Below are positions 55,900-64,000 of a DNA stretch of 64,000 nt, piece after piece. The number at the start of each line of letters is the position of its first letter. The first letter of the stretch is position 1. Location: NCBI GenBank assembly GCA_027491555.1, contig JAOZGN010000024.1, positions 1 to 64,000 on the forward strand, given 5' to 3'. The notes below the pieces were generated by a model. That model was not told the DNA's origin. It did not search any database and was given only the letters and a program-made list of their open reading frames with translations. A program made the translations under genes and the position numbers. Source of the stretch: Thermoproteota archaeon (GTDB lineage: Archaea; Thermoproteota; Korarchaeia; Korarchaeales; Korarchaeaceae).

Positions 55900-57207
55900 T
55901 CACCTCAGCTTGATGTAGGCGTAAGCCTCCTTCGCGCTCTCGAAGGCGTAGTGTATGTGCCTGAAGTTCTTTCTGAACTCTACCACGTCCTTGGCGACTT
56001 TCTTGGGGTCCTCTTTGTCTATCAGGACCCTCTTGAAGAACTTGGCTATCTCCTCCATGTCGCCCTCCTTCATCCCCAGCCTCGTGACCTCTGAGGTTCC
56101 GAGGCGGATCCCACCCGGGTCTATGAAACTCCTGCCCATCTTGATGTCCCAGGGCAGGAGATTCCTGTTGACGATGATGTTCGCCTCCTCGAGCGTCTTC
56201 TCGGCCCACATGCCCCCTCCCAGGTCTGCGACCTCCACCATCACCTGGTGGCTCTCGGTGAAGCCCCTCTTCTCGCCTAGCACCTTGAACCCCTGGTCGT
56301 AGAGGGCCTGGGCCAGGGCCTTCGCGTTCCTGATGATCTGATCCACGTAGGCCTCTCCGAAAGCCTTCAGCTCCGCCAGCGCCACGGCCAGGGCGGCGAC
56401 GGCGTTCAGGTGGTGGTTGCTGAGCAGGCCCGGGAAGCAGGCCTGCTTGATCAGCTCAAACTTCTCGTCGTCGTTGGTGACCACCGCCCCGTGCTGCGGG
56501 CCGGGCAGGGTCTTGTGGGTGCTCATGGTCATGCTGTCGGCGCCCTCGCGGAGCGGATCCTGGAACCTCCCCGCGCCAATGAGGCCGGCCACGTGGGCGG
56601 CGTCGTAGTTCACGTGGGCCCCGAGGGAGTGAGCAACCTCTGCTATCTCCCGGATGGGCTGTGGGAACAGGATCTCGGAGGCGCCGAACATGATCAGCTT
56701 GGGCTTGTACTTTTCGACCCTCTTGATGGTCCTGTCGACGTCGATGTTGAACTCCTCGTCGTTGAACGCGATGTACTCCACCCTGAGGCCGTGCACCGCG
56801 CCCGCAGTCCCGCCGATCCTGGTCCCCTTCTTCCCGTAGAGCGGGCCCATGCTTATGTGGCCGCCCTTGGTGATCGGCAGGGCCATCATCACGTCTCCCG
56901 GCTGCGTGAAGGCCGTGTACACGGCCAGGTTTGCCATGACTCCGCTGATCGGCCTGACGTCCGCGTGCTTGACCCTGAAGATATCTTTCATCAGGTCCAT
57001 GGCCAGCTGCTCGACCTGGTCGATGTACCTGCAGCCCGCGTAGACCCGCTCGCCCACCCAGCCCTCGGCGTACCTGTGGCCGAAGTCTGACAGCAGGGCC
57101 TCCCGCACCGCGTAGCTGGTCACGTTCTCGCTGGCGATGAGGGGGATCGAGGAGTCAAACCAAGAGTGGTGCTCCTCTAGGAGAGAGAATATCCTGTCAT
57201 AAGCCAT
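55900..57207 (-). CDS. glyA: Serine hydroxymethyltransferase
   Basis: 435 residues from ATG 57207. Earlier in-frame starts to 57249 lie inside the promoter area. Family motifs: PLIASENVTSYAVREALLSDFGHRYAEGWVGERVYAGCRYIDQVE at the N-terminus, VNYDAAHVAGLIGAGRFQDPLREGADSMTMSTHKTLPGPQHGAVVTN with the PLP-binding Lys in STHKTLPGP, and SNHHLNAVAALAVALAE. It swaps serine and glycine using a tetrahydropterin. Archaeal versions use methanopterin-type cofactors, though the cofactor cannot be read here. It is divergent from the Fe-S/AmrS pair. Confidence 0.94.
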   Translation of the reverse strand: MAYDRIFSLLEEHHSWFDSSIPLIASENVTSYAVREALLSDFGHRYAEGWVGERVYAGCRYIDQVEQLAMDLMKDIFRVKHADVRPISGVMANLAVYTAFTQPGDVMMALPITKGGHISMGPLYGKKGTRIGGTAGAVHGLRVEYIAFNDEEFNIDVDRTIKRVEKYKPKLIMFGASEILFPQPIREIAEVAHSLGAHVNYDAAHVAGLIGAGRFQDPLREGADSMTMSTHKTLPGPQHGAVVTNDDEKFELIKQACFPGLLSNHHLNAVAALAVALAELKAFGEAYVDQIIRNAKALAQALYDQGFKVLGEKRGFTESHQVMVEVADLGGGMWAEKTLEEANIIVNRNLLPWDIKMGRSFIDPGGIRLGTSEVTRLGMKEGDMEEIAKFFKRVLIDKEDPKKVAKDVVEFRKNFRHIHYAFESAKEAYAYIKLR

Positions 57208-57296
57208 CCTAGGATCCAACTGGGCACCCCGAGCTCTGGTCACGAACACGGAATAAACGTTAGCCGAGGTTCGAGGGATCGCGGTCTGGCTATGGA

Positions 57297-58007
57297 ATGA
57301 TAATTACCGCCACCTTCCCCGCCAGCGAGATGCCCACCAGAATCGTCTCGATCGTTGGACGCCTGGCAGAGGAGGCGGCCCTCGAGGCCGCAGCACAGCT
57401 AGGCTCTACGTGCATCGTGAAGGGCGGTGAACCCGAGGACCTGCCTGAGGGCGTCGTCAAGAGGGTGGTCCTGTGGCGCGGAGGGATAGTGGAGCACAGG
57501 GCGACCGACGTAGACCCCCTCACCGTCGTCGCCGGATCAGAGGAATGCGACTACTCGATACTCGTCGGGCTCAGCTCGCCCTTGGCCCTGAAGATACTTG
57601 CCGTGGAGAGTGAGGATGAGGCCCGCGAACTGGCCGACGAGCTGACTGTGGCCGTCACGTCCAGGCGAGAGGTCAATGTTGAGGGCGTGAGATTCGTGCC
57701 CATGGAGAAGCTAGGGCAGTTCATAGCGAGCCTGCCCATCTATCCGGCCTGGCTCAACTGCGGGGAGTGCGGATTCAAGACCTGCTTCGACTACCTCAAG
57801 GCTGCCGCCAGGGGTGAGAGCGTGTTCTGTCCGCCTGGGGAGCCCAAGTCCACCACGCTGAGGGTCAACGACAAGTCCGTTGGGCTCGTGAGGTTCGTGG
57901 AACGCCAACTGCGGGAGCTGGCGCTGGCCTACCTCAGGACGCTGAAGGGCGTCCCCAGGGACATTAAGAAGGTGGAGCTGCGCATATACCTGACGGAGGA
58001 TGAGTGA
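57297..58007 (+). CDS. Fe-S domain protein coupled to AmrS-type radical SAM enzyme
   Basis: 236 residues. The C-terminal half has the 4Fe-4S pattern LNCGECGFKTCFDYLKAAARGESVFCPPG (C-x2-C-x4-C-x~14-C), as in the putative Fe-S domain of CO dehydrogenase-type small subunits and of RnfB. The N-terminal ~130 residues look like an unassigned alpha/beta domain (TRIVSIVGRLAEEAALEAAAQLGSTCIVKGGEPE). It overlaps the AmrS-like gene by eight bases, so the two products may work together, for example as electron donor and radical SAM enzyme. A short promoter lies in the 47 bases between it and glyA. Confidence 0.75.
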   Translation: MIITATFPASEMPTRIVSIVGRLAEEAALEAAAQLGSTCIVKGGEPEDLPEGVVKRVVLWRGGIVEHRATDVDPLTVVAGSEECDYSILVGLSSPLALKILAVESEDEARELADELTVAVTSRREVNVEGVRFVPMEKLGQFIASLPIYPAWLNCGECGFKTCFDYLKAAARGESVFCPPGEPKSTTLRVNDKSVGLVRFVERQLRELALAYLRTLKGVPRDIKKVELRIYLTEDE

Positions 58008-59046
58008 GGCCGGCCGCCCGACCGCAAGGGAGTCGCCCCTCTACGGGCGGCTCCAGGGCGGCGCCGTCAGATGCCTGGTGTGCGAGAGGAGGTGCGTCCT
58101 ACAGCCGGGACAGGTCGGGTTCTGCCGTACCAGGGTGAACCTGGCGGGGAGGCTCCACACCACTGTCTACGGAGCCCTGAGCGCCATGGAGAGCAGGCCT
58201 ATCGAGATCAAGCCCTTCTACCACTTCTGGCCGGGATCTAGCGCCACGACGATCTCGACGTGGGGGTGCAACTTCAGGTGCCCCTGGTGCCAGAACTGGC
58301 ACATCAGCCAAGTCGACCCCCCGGCGAGCCCCGCCTACGTCCCCCCGGAAGACGTGATCAAGGCGGCACTAGCGTGGGGGGACGAGGGGGTGTGCGTCAG
58401 CCTCAACGAGCCGACGATGCTCTTCGAGTACTCGCTAGATCTCTTCAGACTGGCCAAGGAGAAGGGACTCTACTGCACCTACGTCTCCAACGGCTACATG
58501 ACGGATGAAGCGCTCGAGGCGCTCGTAGAGGCCGGCTTGGACGGGCTGAAGATAGACATCAAGGGGGGCGAACTGGCCTACGCGCGATACGCGCCCGGGG
58601 CCGACTGGAGGGTCCCGTGGAAGAACGCCAGTCTGGCGGTAGAGAGGGGGGTGCACGTCGAGCTAGTCTACCTAGTCGTTCCAGGCGTGAACGACGATGA
58701 GGACGACATCAGGACCGCGGCCAGGCTGGCGGCCGGGCTGGGAGAGGGGAACGTTCCCCTCCACTTCACGCGCTACTTCCCCGCCCACCGGTTCCACGCG
58801 CCGCCCACGCCCGTGGAGGCGCTCGAGAGGGCGTGCGAGATAGCGAGGGAGGAGGGGGTTAGGTTCGCCTACGTCGGCAACGTTCCCGGCCACAGGCTGG
58901 AGAACACCCACTGCCCGGAGTGCGAGGCGCTCCTCATAAGGAGGTTCGGGCCGAGGGTCGTCAGGGTCAGCTTGAGGGATGGAAGATGCCCTCGCTGTGG
59001 GGCCAAGATACCAGTGGTGGAGAAGGCGAGGTCGCGGAGGGGCTGA
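58000..59046 (+). CDS. amrS: AmmeMemoRadiSam-system-type radical SAM enzyme (AmrS-like)
   Basis: 348 residues. Opening Cys motif RCLVCERRCVLQPGQVGFCRTR, then the radical SAM cluster CNFRCPWCQNWHIS, followed by GVCVSLNEPTMLFEYSLDLF and the LKIDIKGG region. RYFPAHRFHAPPTP and FAYVGNVPGHRLENTHCPECE are AmrS signatures. A final zinc knuckle pair ends it (CPECEALL, CPRCGAKI). AmrS-type proteins are relatives of pyruvate formate-lyase activases with unknown substrate, usually found with AMMECR1 and Memo proteins, which are not in the window. Confidence 0.88.
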   Translation: MSEAGRPTARESPLYGRLQGGAVRCLVCERRCVLQPGQVGFCRTRVNLAGRLHTTVYGALSAMESRPIEIKPFYHFWPGSSATTISTWGCNFRCPWCQNWHISQVDPPASPAYVPPEDVIKAALAWGDEGVCVSLNEPTMLFEYSLDLFRLAKEKGLYCTYVSNGYMTDEALEALVEAGLDGLKIDIKGGELAYARYAPGADWRVPWKNASLAVERGVHVELVYLVVPGVNDDEDDIRTAARLAAGLGEGNVPLHFTRYFPAHRFHAPPTPVEALERACEIAREEGVRFAYVGNVPGHRLENTHCPECEALLIRRFGPRVVRVSLRDGRCPRCGAKIPVVEKARSRRG

Positions 59047-59060
59047 CCGCGCCACGCGCC

Positions 59061-59894
59061 TCAGAGGTGAAGGTCGAGTATGGTGACCTCCGGGGGGCAG
59101 TTCAACCTGAGGGGGGCGAAGGACCAGCCGAGGCCCCTGTTCACGTACATTAGCGTTCCGCCCAGCCGGTAGAGGCCCGCCACGTATCTCCTCCCCAGGC
59201 GAGAGGGGACGTACAGGGGACCAAGCAGGGGGAGCCTCTCCTGACCCCCGTGGGTGTGCCCACAGAGAACCAGCGTCTCTCGGCCGGTAAGGTCCTCGGC
59301 GACCTCGGGAGAGTGGGCCAGTAGTAGGATCGGCTCTTCCTCTGACTCCCAGAAACCCTCTAGGGCGGACTGAACGTTGTCCCTGCCGGTGTGGGGGTCG
59401 TCAACGCCCGCCACCCAGATGGACCCCCCGCCGAACTCGACCGACTCTCCCCGATTCAAGAGCACCCGGCCCCCGGCGCCCTCTATCGTCTGAACTATCT
59501 GCTTGGCCGTCGGTCCGCCCCTACCGGCGGCCCAGTAGTCCCAGTTTCCCAGGACAGCATAGACAGGCCCTAACCCGCAGAGATCCGAGTAGAACTCCTT
59601 GAGCACCTTCCCGCCATCCGGAGAGTCTACATGATCGCCGGTCACCACTATCAGGTCCGGTGAGGCCTCCTCGACGGCCGAGAGGGCCTTCTTCTCCCTG
59701 GCCCCTATCCCGTGGAGGTGGAGGTCCGAGACGTGGGCGACTCTGAGGGAGACGCCCAGGGAGCCCAGGGTCAACTCGAGCCTCTCGACGGTCACGTCGT
59801 TCAGCTCGTGGAACCTAGCGTAGATCGCCGTGGAGGCCGCCGCTGCCAATGCTCCGAGTAGGAACGTCCTTCTCGCGACTCTCACGTGGCGCAT
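59061..59894 (-). CDS. Exported metallophosphoesterase (YaeI-like, Tat-type signal)
   Basis: 277 residues. The N-terminus RRTFLLGALAAAASTAIYA has the twin-Arg plus hydrophobic pattern of a Tat export signal or anchor. The calcineurin-type core follows: AHVSDLHLHG, VVTGDHVDSPDGG, AVLGNWDYW (N-D-Y, typical of YaeI), LLAHSP and LCGHTHGGQERLP. YaeI-like enzymes are phosphodiesterases with uncertain natural substrate. Acting outside the cell, it may process nucleotides or lipids. It is divergent from the sufCB genes. Confidence 0.85.
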   Translation of the reverse strand: MRHVRVARRTFLLGALAAAASTAIYARFHELNDVTVERLELTLGSLGVSLRVAHVSDLHLHGIGAREKKALSAVEEASPDLIVVTGDHVDSPDGGKVLKEFYSDLCGLGPVYAVLGNWDYWAAGRGGPTAKQIVQTIEGAGGRVLLNRGESVEFGGGSIWVAGVDDPHTGRDNVQSALEGFWESEEEPILLLAHSPEVAEDLTGRETLVLCGHTHGGQERLPLLGPLYVPSRLGRRYVAGLYRLGGTLMYVNRGLGWSFAPLRLNCPPEVTILDLHL

Positions 59895-59994
59895 CTACCC
59901 GCGCCCCGCCTGGCACGGGTCATAACTTTTTATAACGCCGTTAAATTGGGCCACTGAGTGGAGGTTAATCACCGTCCAGCCGGAGGGGTGGCCG

Positions 59995-60750
59995 ATGCTG
60001 AAGATTGAGGATCTGCACGTGGAGGTTGATGGGAGAGAGGTTCTGAAGGGCGTTAACCTAGAGCTCGGAGCCAGCGAGGTCGCCCTGCTTCTGGGTCCAA
60101 ACGGTTCGGGAAAGTCCTCCCTCATCCAGACCCTCTTGGGGAATCCCAAGTACGTGGTCAAGTCGGGTCGGATCCTCCTCGACGGGAGGGACATCACCGA
60201 CCTCCCGGCAAACGAGAGGGCGGCCCTGGGCCTGGGGGCGGTCTTTCAGATGCCGCCTAAGCTCAGGGGAATCAAGCTCAGGGATCTGCTGAAGAGGCTG
60301 GCTGAGAGGAGTGGGTCAGATTACCGGAGCCTCTTGAAGATGGCAGAGGAGATGGGTGCGACGCACCTCCTCGACAGGGATCTGCACGTCGGGTTCAGCG
60401 GGGGGGAGATGAAAAGGGCAGAGGTGCTCCTCCTGGCTGCCCAGAGGCCGAAAGTCGCCTTGCTAGACGAGCCGGACTCGGGGGTGGATCTGGACAGCCT
60501 GCCCGTACTGGGGAAGTCCATTAGGAGCGTGATCACGCGGGACGGAGACAGGGCCCAGGAGAGGAGGTCCGCGCTGGTGGTGACCCACACGGGGCACATC
60601 GCTAAGTATCTCCAGGCGACGAGGGCCTTCATCATGGTGGATGGAGTCATCAGGTGCTACGGGGACGCCCAGGCCATCCTCAGGGACGTGGAGAGGTATG
60701 GATTCGACGGCTGCCTCAACTGCATCTTCACGGAGGTGAGGAGGGAGTGA
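59995..60750 (+). CDS. sufC: SufC-type ATPase for Fe-S cluster assembly
   Basis: 251 residues. Walker A LLGPNGSGKSSLIQTL, a Q-loop around AVFQMPPKLRG, signature FSGGEMKRAEVLLLAA and Walker B VALLDEPDSGVDLD, all with the SufC-like DEPDSGVD and the late His-loop VVTHTGHIAKYL. SufC drives the SufB scaffold in cluster assembly. The end carries CLNCIF. A GTGA overlap with the next gene couples SufC and SufB. With no other suf genes present, this is the minimal two-gene system widespread in archaea. Confidence 0.92.
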   Translation: MLKIEDLHVEVDGREVLKGVNLELGASEVALLLGPNGSGKSSLIQTLLGNPKYVVKSGRILLDGRDITDLPANERAALGLGAVFQMPPKLRGIKLRDLLKRLAERSGSDYRSLLKMAEEMGATHLLDRDLHVGFSGGEMKRAEVLLLAAQRPKVALLDEPDSGVDLDSLPVLGKSIRSVITRDGDRAQERRSALVVTHTGHIAKYLQATRAFIMVDGVIRCYGDAQAILRDVERYGFDGCLNCIFTEVRRE

Positions 60751-61961
60751 ACGAGGCCAGGCTCGAAGAGCTGAGGAGGAGGGCCGAGACCGCCCTCTCT
60801 AAGCCGGCTAAGTATGGCCCGGACGTTGATGTGACCCAATTCTCCGTTCCTCCCTCCCTGACATCCTACGAGGAGGTCCTGCGCGCCAGCTCCCACCTGC
60901 TGGCCAGCGTCGGAATCGACCTGACGGGGAGGGGGAGCGCCGGAACCTACCTCCAGGTGGACGAGGAGGCGGTCGAGATCGACGTGAGGGCCCCGGGGCT
61001 CAGGGTCATGAACCTCCAGCAGGCCCTCGAGGAGGGGATCGTAGACGACTACTTCTGGAGGGCGGTCCCGGTGGACGCTGACAAGTACACGGCAGCCGCG
61101 GAGCTCTTCGGTCGGAGGCAGGGCTACGTGGTGATAGCAGAGAGGGGAGCCAAGATCGAGACGCCTGTCCAGACGTGTCTCCTCATGTCCGCGCCCGGGG
61201 CCATCCAGGCGCCCCACAACATCGTCATAGTGGAAGAGGGGGCCGAACTCCACGTGGTGACCGGGTGCCTGACCATGATGGAGCGCGCCGGCCTGCACGC
61301 GGGTGTGTCGGAGTTCTACGTGAAGAGGGGCGGCAAGCTCACGTACACCATGATACACGCCTGGGACGAGCAGACACATGTGAGGCCGAGGACCGGGGTC
61401 GTGGTCGAGGAGGGCGGCCAGTACATAAGTCACTACGTGAACATGACCCCGACCGCCTCGCTCCAGACCGATCCAAAAGTGTGGCTAGTCGGGAGGGGGG
61501 CCAGGGCCCACCTGTCCTCCGTGATCGTCGCTAAGGGGGACTCTGTCATGGACGTGGGCGGGACGGTCTATCTTCAGGCCCCAGACACTTCGGCGGAGAT
61601 CGTGTCCAGGGCGGTCACGAAGGACAGGGCTGAGATGATCGCGAGGTCCCTCATCTCGGCAGAGGCACCGGGTGTGAGGGGTCACATAGAGTGCGACGGC
61701 CTCCTCCTGTCGGACCAGTCTCGAATCCTCACGCTCCCGGCCCTAGACGCCAAGCACAGCGACGTCCAGCTCTCTCACGAGGCCGCCGTCGGCAAGCTGA
61801 GTGAGGACCAGATCTTCTACCTGATGTCCAGGGGGTTCTCCGAGGACGAGGCGACGAGCATGCTCGTCCGGGGCTTCATGGAGGTCAGGGTAGAGGGGAT
61901 CCCGGACGAGCTGAGGAGGCAGATAGAGATGGCCATCTCGATGGCCGCCGCCGGGCTCTGA
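60747..61961 (+). CDS. sufB: SufB-type Fe-S cluster scaffold
   Basis: 404 residues from GTG 60747. A beta-helix core is seen in IVIVEEGAELHVVTGC, SEFYVKRGGKLTYTMIHAWD and LSSVIVAKGDSVMDVGGTVYLQAPDTSAEIVSRAVTKDRAEMIARSLISAEAPGVRGHIECDGLLLSDQSRILTLPALDAKHSDVQLSHEAAVGKLSEDQIFYLMSRGFSEDEA. The last part has the conserved ALDAKHSDVQLSHEAA region with a key His. It is shorter than bacterial SufB and matches archaeal SmsB-like scaffolds. The Cys in IECDG and the His line up with cluster-building residues of the family. It works with SufC. Confidence 0.92.
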   Translation: MNEARLEELRRRAETALSKPAKYGPDVDVTQFSVPPSLTSYEEVLRASSHLLASVGIDLTGRGSAGTYLQVDEEAVEIDVRAPGLRVMNLQQALEEGIVDDYFWRAVPVDADKYTAAAELFGRRQGYVVIAERGAKIETPVQTCLLMSAPGAIQAPHNIVIVEEGAELHVVTGCLTMMERAGLHAGVSEFYVKRGGKLTYTMIHAWDEQTHVRPRTGVVVEEGGQYISHYVNMTPTASLQTDPKVWLVGRGARAHLSSVIVAKGDSVMDVGGTVYLQAPDTSAEIVSRAVTKDRAEMIARSLISAEAPGVRGHIECDGLLLSDQSRILTLPALDAKHSDVQLSHEAAVGKLSEDQIFYLMSRGFSEDEATSMLVRGFMEVRVEGIPDELRRQIEMAISMAAAGL

Positions 61962-61995
61962 GGGGACCCCTCAGAGCCCCTCGAACTCGTCCGTG

Positions 61996-63918
61996 TCACA
62001 TCTTCTCCAGCCTGGGGACGCCGATCAAGTCCATGGCCAGGCCGAGGGTGTTCCTCACGGCCGAGACCAGGGCCAGCCTGGCCGACCTGGTGGGCTCCTC
62101 AGCCGGTAGGACCGGGTGAGTCTCGTAGAACTTGTTGAACTTCGCGGCGAGCTCGTTAGCGTACTGCGCCACCACGTCTGGCCTCCTGAGCGAGATAGCG
62201 GACCTGAGCGTTTCCGGGAATTCGGCAAGGTGCATCACGAGGTCGTACTCGCCGTCGGTACCGAGCGCGGCCGCCTGATACTCCTGCGGAACCCTGCCCG
62301 CCCTCCTCAGTATCCCCGAGGCTCGGGTGTAGGCGTACTGGATGAAGGGCCCGCTGTTGGCCTCCAGGTTCAGCACCCTATCCCAGGAGAAGACCACCGG
62401 CTTTGACGGGTCGACCGAGAGGAGGGCAAACCTGATCGCGCCGACGGCGACCTTCTCCGCGATCTCCTCTACCTCCTCCTGACTGAACCCCGCCCTGTCC
62501 CTGAGGAGTTCGACCACCTTGCGCTTGGCCTCGTCCATGAGCTCGTCTAGCGTGACGTAGATCCCCAGCCTACCGGACATCGTCACCCCAACTAAGTTGA
62601 CCATCTCGTAGCTGAAGTGCTGTATCCTGTCGGGGTCCTCGCCAGCCAGGGCGACGCTTGCCCTCACCTGAAGCTGCTCTAGCCTCTGCTCCGCGCCTAT
62701 CACGTTGTAGCAGACCTCGACCCCCACCCCCTCGATCTTGTAGAGGGAGTATGCGACGTCGGTCGCAGTGTAGAGCCAGGTCCCGTCGGACCTGGTGAGG
62801 TAGAACTTCGGGGGGATGACCTCCTCCAGCCTGCCCTCCGCGTCGAGCTCCCTCACCCTCTCTGCCGTGAGGCCGAAGACCCTCGCCACGTCCTCCCTTT
62901 CCCTAATGGCCCTAGCCACGTCGACGTAGGCGGCGCCGTCCTCGAAACCCACGTAGCCCGAGTCCTTCAGCCTCTCGAGCATCTCAGCGGTCCACCCGTT
63001 CCAGATCAGATCGCTCTCCCAGTCATACGCGTCGTGCCTGATCCCGAGGCGGTCCAGCGTCTCGACGAACCCCTCCATCACGGACTCGACCGCTGTCCTA
63101 ACGATCTCCTTTGCCCAGGTCTCGCCGGCCTGGTACGCGGCGAGCAGGTTCCTTACACCCCCCTCCGGGTCCGGGTCCTCCTGGATGGCCCTGAACACCT
63201 TGCCAACTATCTCCCCGTGCTCGACCCTCAGCCTGTCCAGCGCCTGTTCGAGCCTCTCCCTCTCCTCCCCCTCGGCGCGCCTCAGCTCGATCGCTATGTT
63301 CGTCGCCGCGTACACCGCCCCGAACCAGTGGTCTATCTTACCCCTGGGCCTCTCCCCCGTCACCTTAGAGAAGCCGTAGGACATCAGGATGGTCTGGTTG
63401 CCCGAGTCGTTCACCAGGTAGTGGGTCTCCACCCTGCGCCCCACGTGCCTGAGCATCCTCGCATAAGAGTCTCCTATGACCGCGTTCCTGCCGCTGCCGA
63501 CGTGGAGGGGGTGGGCAGGGTTGGCGCTGGTGTGCTCGACCATGACGACGCCCTCTCGAACGTCTCCCCGGCCGAACTCCGGGGAGGAGGCTGCATCGAT
63601 CACCTCGCGGATGAAGGTAGGCTCGTCAAACCTGAAGTTGACGAACCCCTTCGCGGGCGAGGCGCTGGCGGCTATGGGGATGGCTGAGAGGTTCAGACGT
63701 TCCACCACATCCTTTGAGACTTCCTCTGGGCTCATCTTCAGCCTTCCAGCGAGCTTGAATCCTATCGGCGAACCTAGGTGCCCGACCTCCCTGCTTGGGG
63801 TCTTCTGGATGGGTATTTCTGTTGGGTCGACTTTGAGACCGAGCTTTGAGACAGCCTCAGCTACCTCCCTGGCTATGTGCTCTTTCAGAGAACCGAGGGG
63901 ATCTCTTGAATCGAGCAT
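61996..63918 (-). CDS. argS: Arginyl-tRNA synthetase
   Basis: 640 residues. An N-terminal Add1-type domain (about 1-110) is followed by the class I catalytic fold. The HIGH region reads NPAHPLHVGSGRNAVIGDSY, i.e. HVGS instead of HIGH. Then AAYVDVARA, LPPKFYLTRSDGTWLYTATDVAYSLYK and VNLVGVTMSGRLGIYVTLDELMDEA occur, the last of these replacing KMSKS, as in many ArgRS. The C-terminal anticodon-binding domain has FIQYAYTRASGILRRAG and KFNKFYETHPVL. It charges tRNA-Arg. Upstream sequence to the window edge holds only the promoter area. Confidence 0.94.
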   Translation of the reverse strand: MLDSRDPLGSLKEHIAREVAEAVSKLGLKVDPTEIPIQKTPSREVGHLGSPIGFKLAGRLKMSPEEVSKDVVERLNLSAIPIAASASPAKGFVNFRFDEPTFIREVIDAASSPEFGRGDVREGVVMVEHTSANPAHPLHVGSGRNAVIGDSYARMLRHVGRRVETHYLVNDSGNQTILMSYGFSKVTGERPRGKIDHWFGAVYAATNIAIELRRAEGEERERLEQALDRLRVEHGEIVGKVFRAIQEDPDPEGGVRNLLAAYQAGETWAKEIVRTAVESVMEGFVETLDRLGIRHDAYDWESDLIWNGWTAEMLERLKDSGYVGFEDGAAYVDVARAIREREDVARVFGLTAERVRELDAEGRLEEVIPPKFYLTRSDGTWLYTATDVAYSLYKIEGVGVEVCYNVIGAEQRLEQLQVRASVALAGEDPDRIQHFSYEMVNLVGVTMSGRLGIYVTLDELMDEAKRKVVELLRDRAGFSQEEVEEIAEKVAVGAIRFALLSVDPSKPVVFSWDRVLNLEANSGPFIQYAYTRASGILRRAGRVPQEYQAAALGTDGEYDLVMHLAEFPETLRSAISLRRPDVVAQYANELAAKFNKFYETHPVLPAEEPTRSARLALVSAVRNTLGLAMDLIGVPRLEKM

Positions 63919-64000
63919 CGTTCCTTCCGCACGCCGGCCCTAATTAAGGATGTACCAGCGTGGCCCTCTTAGATCGAAGTCATTTTAACGTCGTTGTATG

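Noticed and set aside
60654..60746. Upstream extension of the SufB frame into sufC
   Set aside because: The extension is a shadow of the sufC 3' end. GTG 60747 overlaps the sufC stop and starts at the family N-terminus.
1..64000. CRISPR array suggested by the Csa3-like gene
   Set aside because: No regularly spaced repeats were seen anywhere on either strand, and no cas genes occur.

Overview
This 64-kb GC-rich window comes from an archaeon, most likely a thermophile of the Thermoproteota/Korarchaeota side. The evidence is a class I Trm5 tRNA methyltransferase, a geranylgeranyl reductase-family lipid enzyme beside a GGPP-synthase-type gene elsewhere in the window, Tsr3, TtuA and LysW-like proteins, an orphan Csa3-like CARF regulator, TATA boxes about 25-30 bases before many starts (leaderless transcripts), and a tRNA-Trp with two small introns, one in the D-loop. 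I cannot name the genus. Genes are tightly packed, often with 4-base GTGA/ATGA overlaps. I saw no rRNA, CRISPR array, insertion sequence or origin.

Layout: 1-2.5 kb holds the end of an Ala-rich, Cys-tailed protein, a 28-base perfect palindrome, and a secreted protein coupled to a membrane-bound HTH regulator. 2.5-10 kb carries a nucleoside phosphorylase, a divergent CofE-like/membrane-protein pair (copy 1), an MTA/SAH deaminase, a LarA-family racemase and a B12-binding radical SAM protein. 10-16.4 kb has prenyl and quinone-type genes, an MFS transporter, a degraded HAD protein and a block of small conserved genes including Tsr3. 16.7-19.6 kb has a KaiC-like ATPase, an M55 aminopeptidase and a second phosphorylase. 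19.8-21.6 kb is an HTH/SPASM radical SAM pair. 21.6-25.4 kb is a MacB-type ABC operon with its own ribbon-helix-helix regulator.

25.6 kb is the tRNA-Trp. 26-28.6 kb is copy 2 of the CofE-like/membrane pair, inverted relative to copy 1. 28.6-35.5 kb covers tRNA thiolation (TtuA), a LysW-like acidic protein, PHP and TatD hydrolases, Trm5, an HTH protein, a CxxS thioredoxin-like protein, a geranylgeranyl reductase-type flavoprotein and a rhomboid protease. 35.5-40.7 kb has a secreted Lon-like S16 protease, a CARF-HTH regulator, adenylate kinase and a four-CBS protein. 40.7-44.1 kb encodes a four-subunit flavin/Fe-S amino-acid dehydrogenase. 44.1-47.3 kb has an alkyltransferase-like/endonuclease V fusion divergent from a molybdopterin operon (MoaD-E fusion, MoaA, MoaC).

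47.6-50.4 kb is TldE/TldD. 50.4-54.1 kb is a lysine-rich nucleotidyltransferase-fold/phosphoesterase pair and an APC permease, each with a palindromic candidate operator. 54.2-64 kb has a three-gene membrane/beta-sandwich/zinc-ribbon operon, GlyA, an Fe-S protein coupled to an AmrS-type radical SAM enzyme, a Tat-exported phosphoesterase, the minimal SufCB pair and ArgS.

The strongest candidate for an undescribed system is the duplicated, divergently transcribed CofE-like ligase plus polytopic membrane protein with a DUF835-like C-terminal domain. The other standouts are the alkyltransferase-like/EndoV fusion with a Trp in place of the acceptor Cys, the two-intron tRNA-Trp with an antisense-overlapping reading frame, and the operator-controlled phosphoesterase/nucleotidyltransferase pair.
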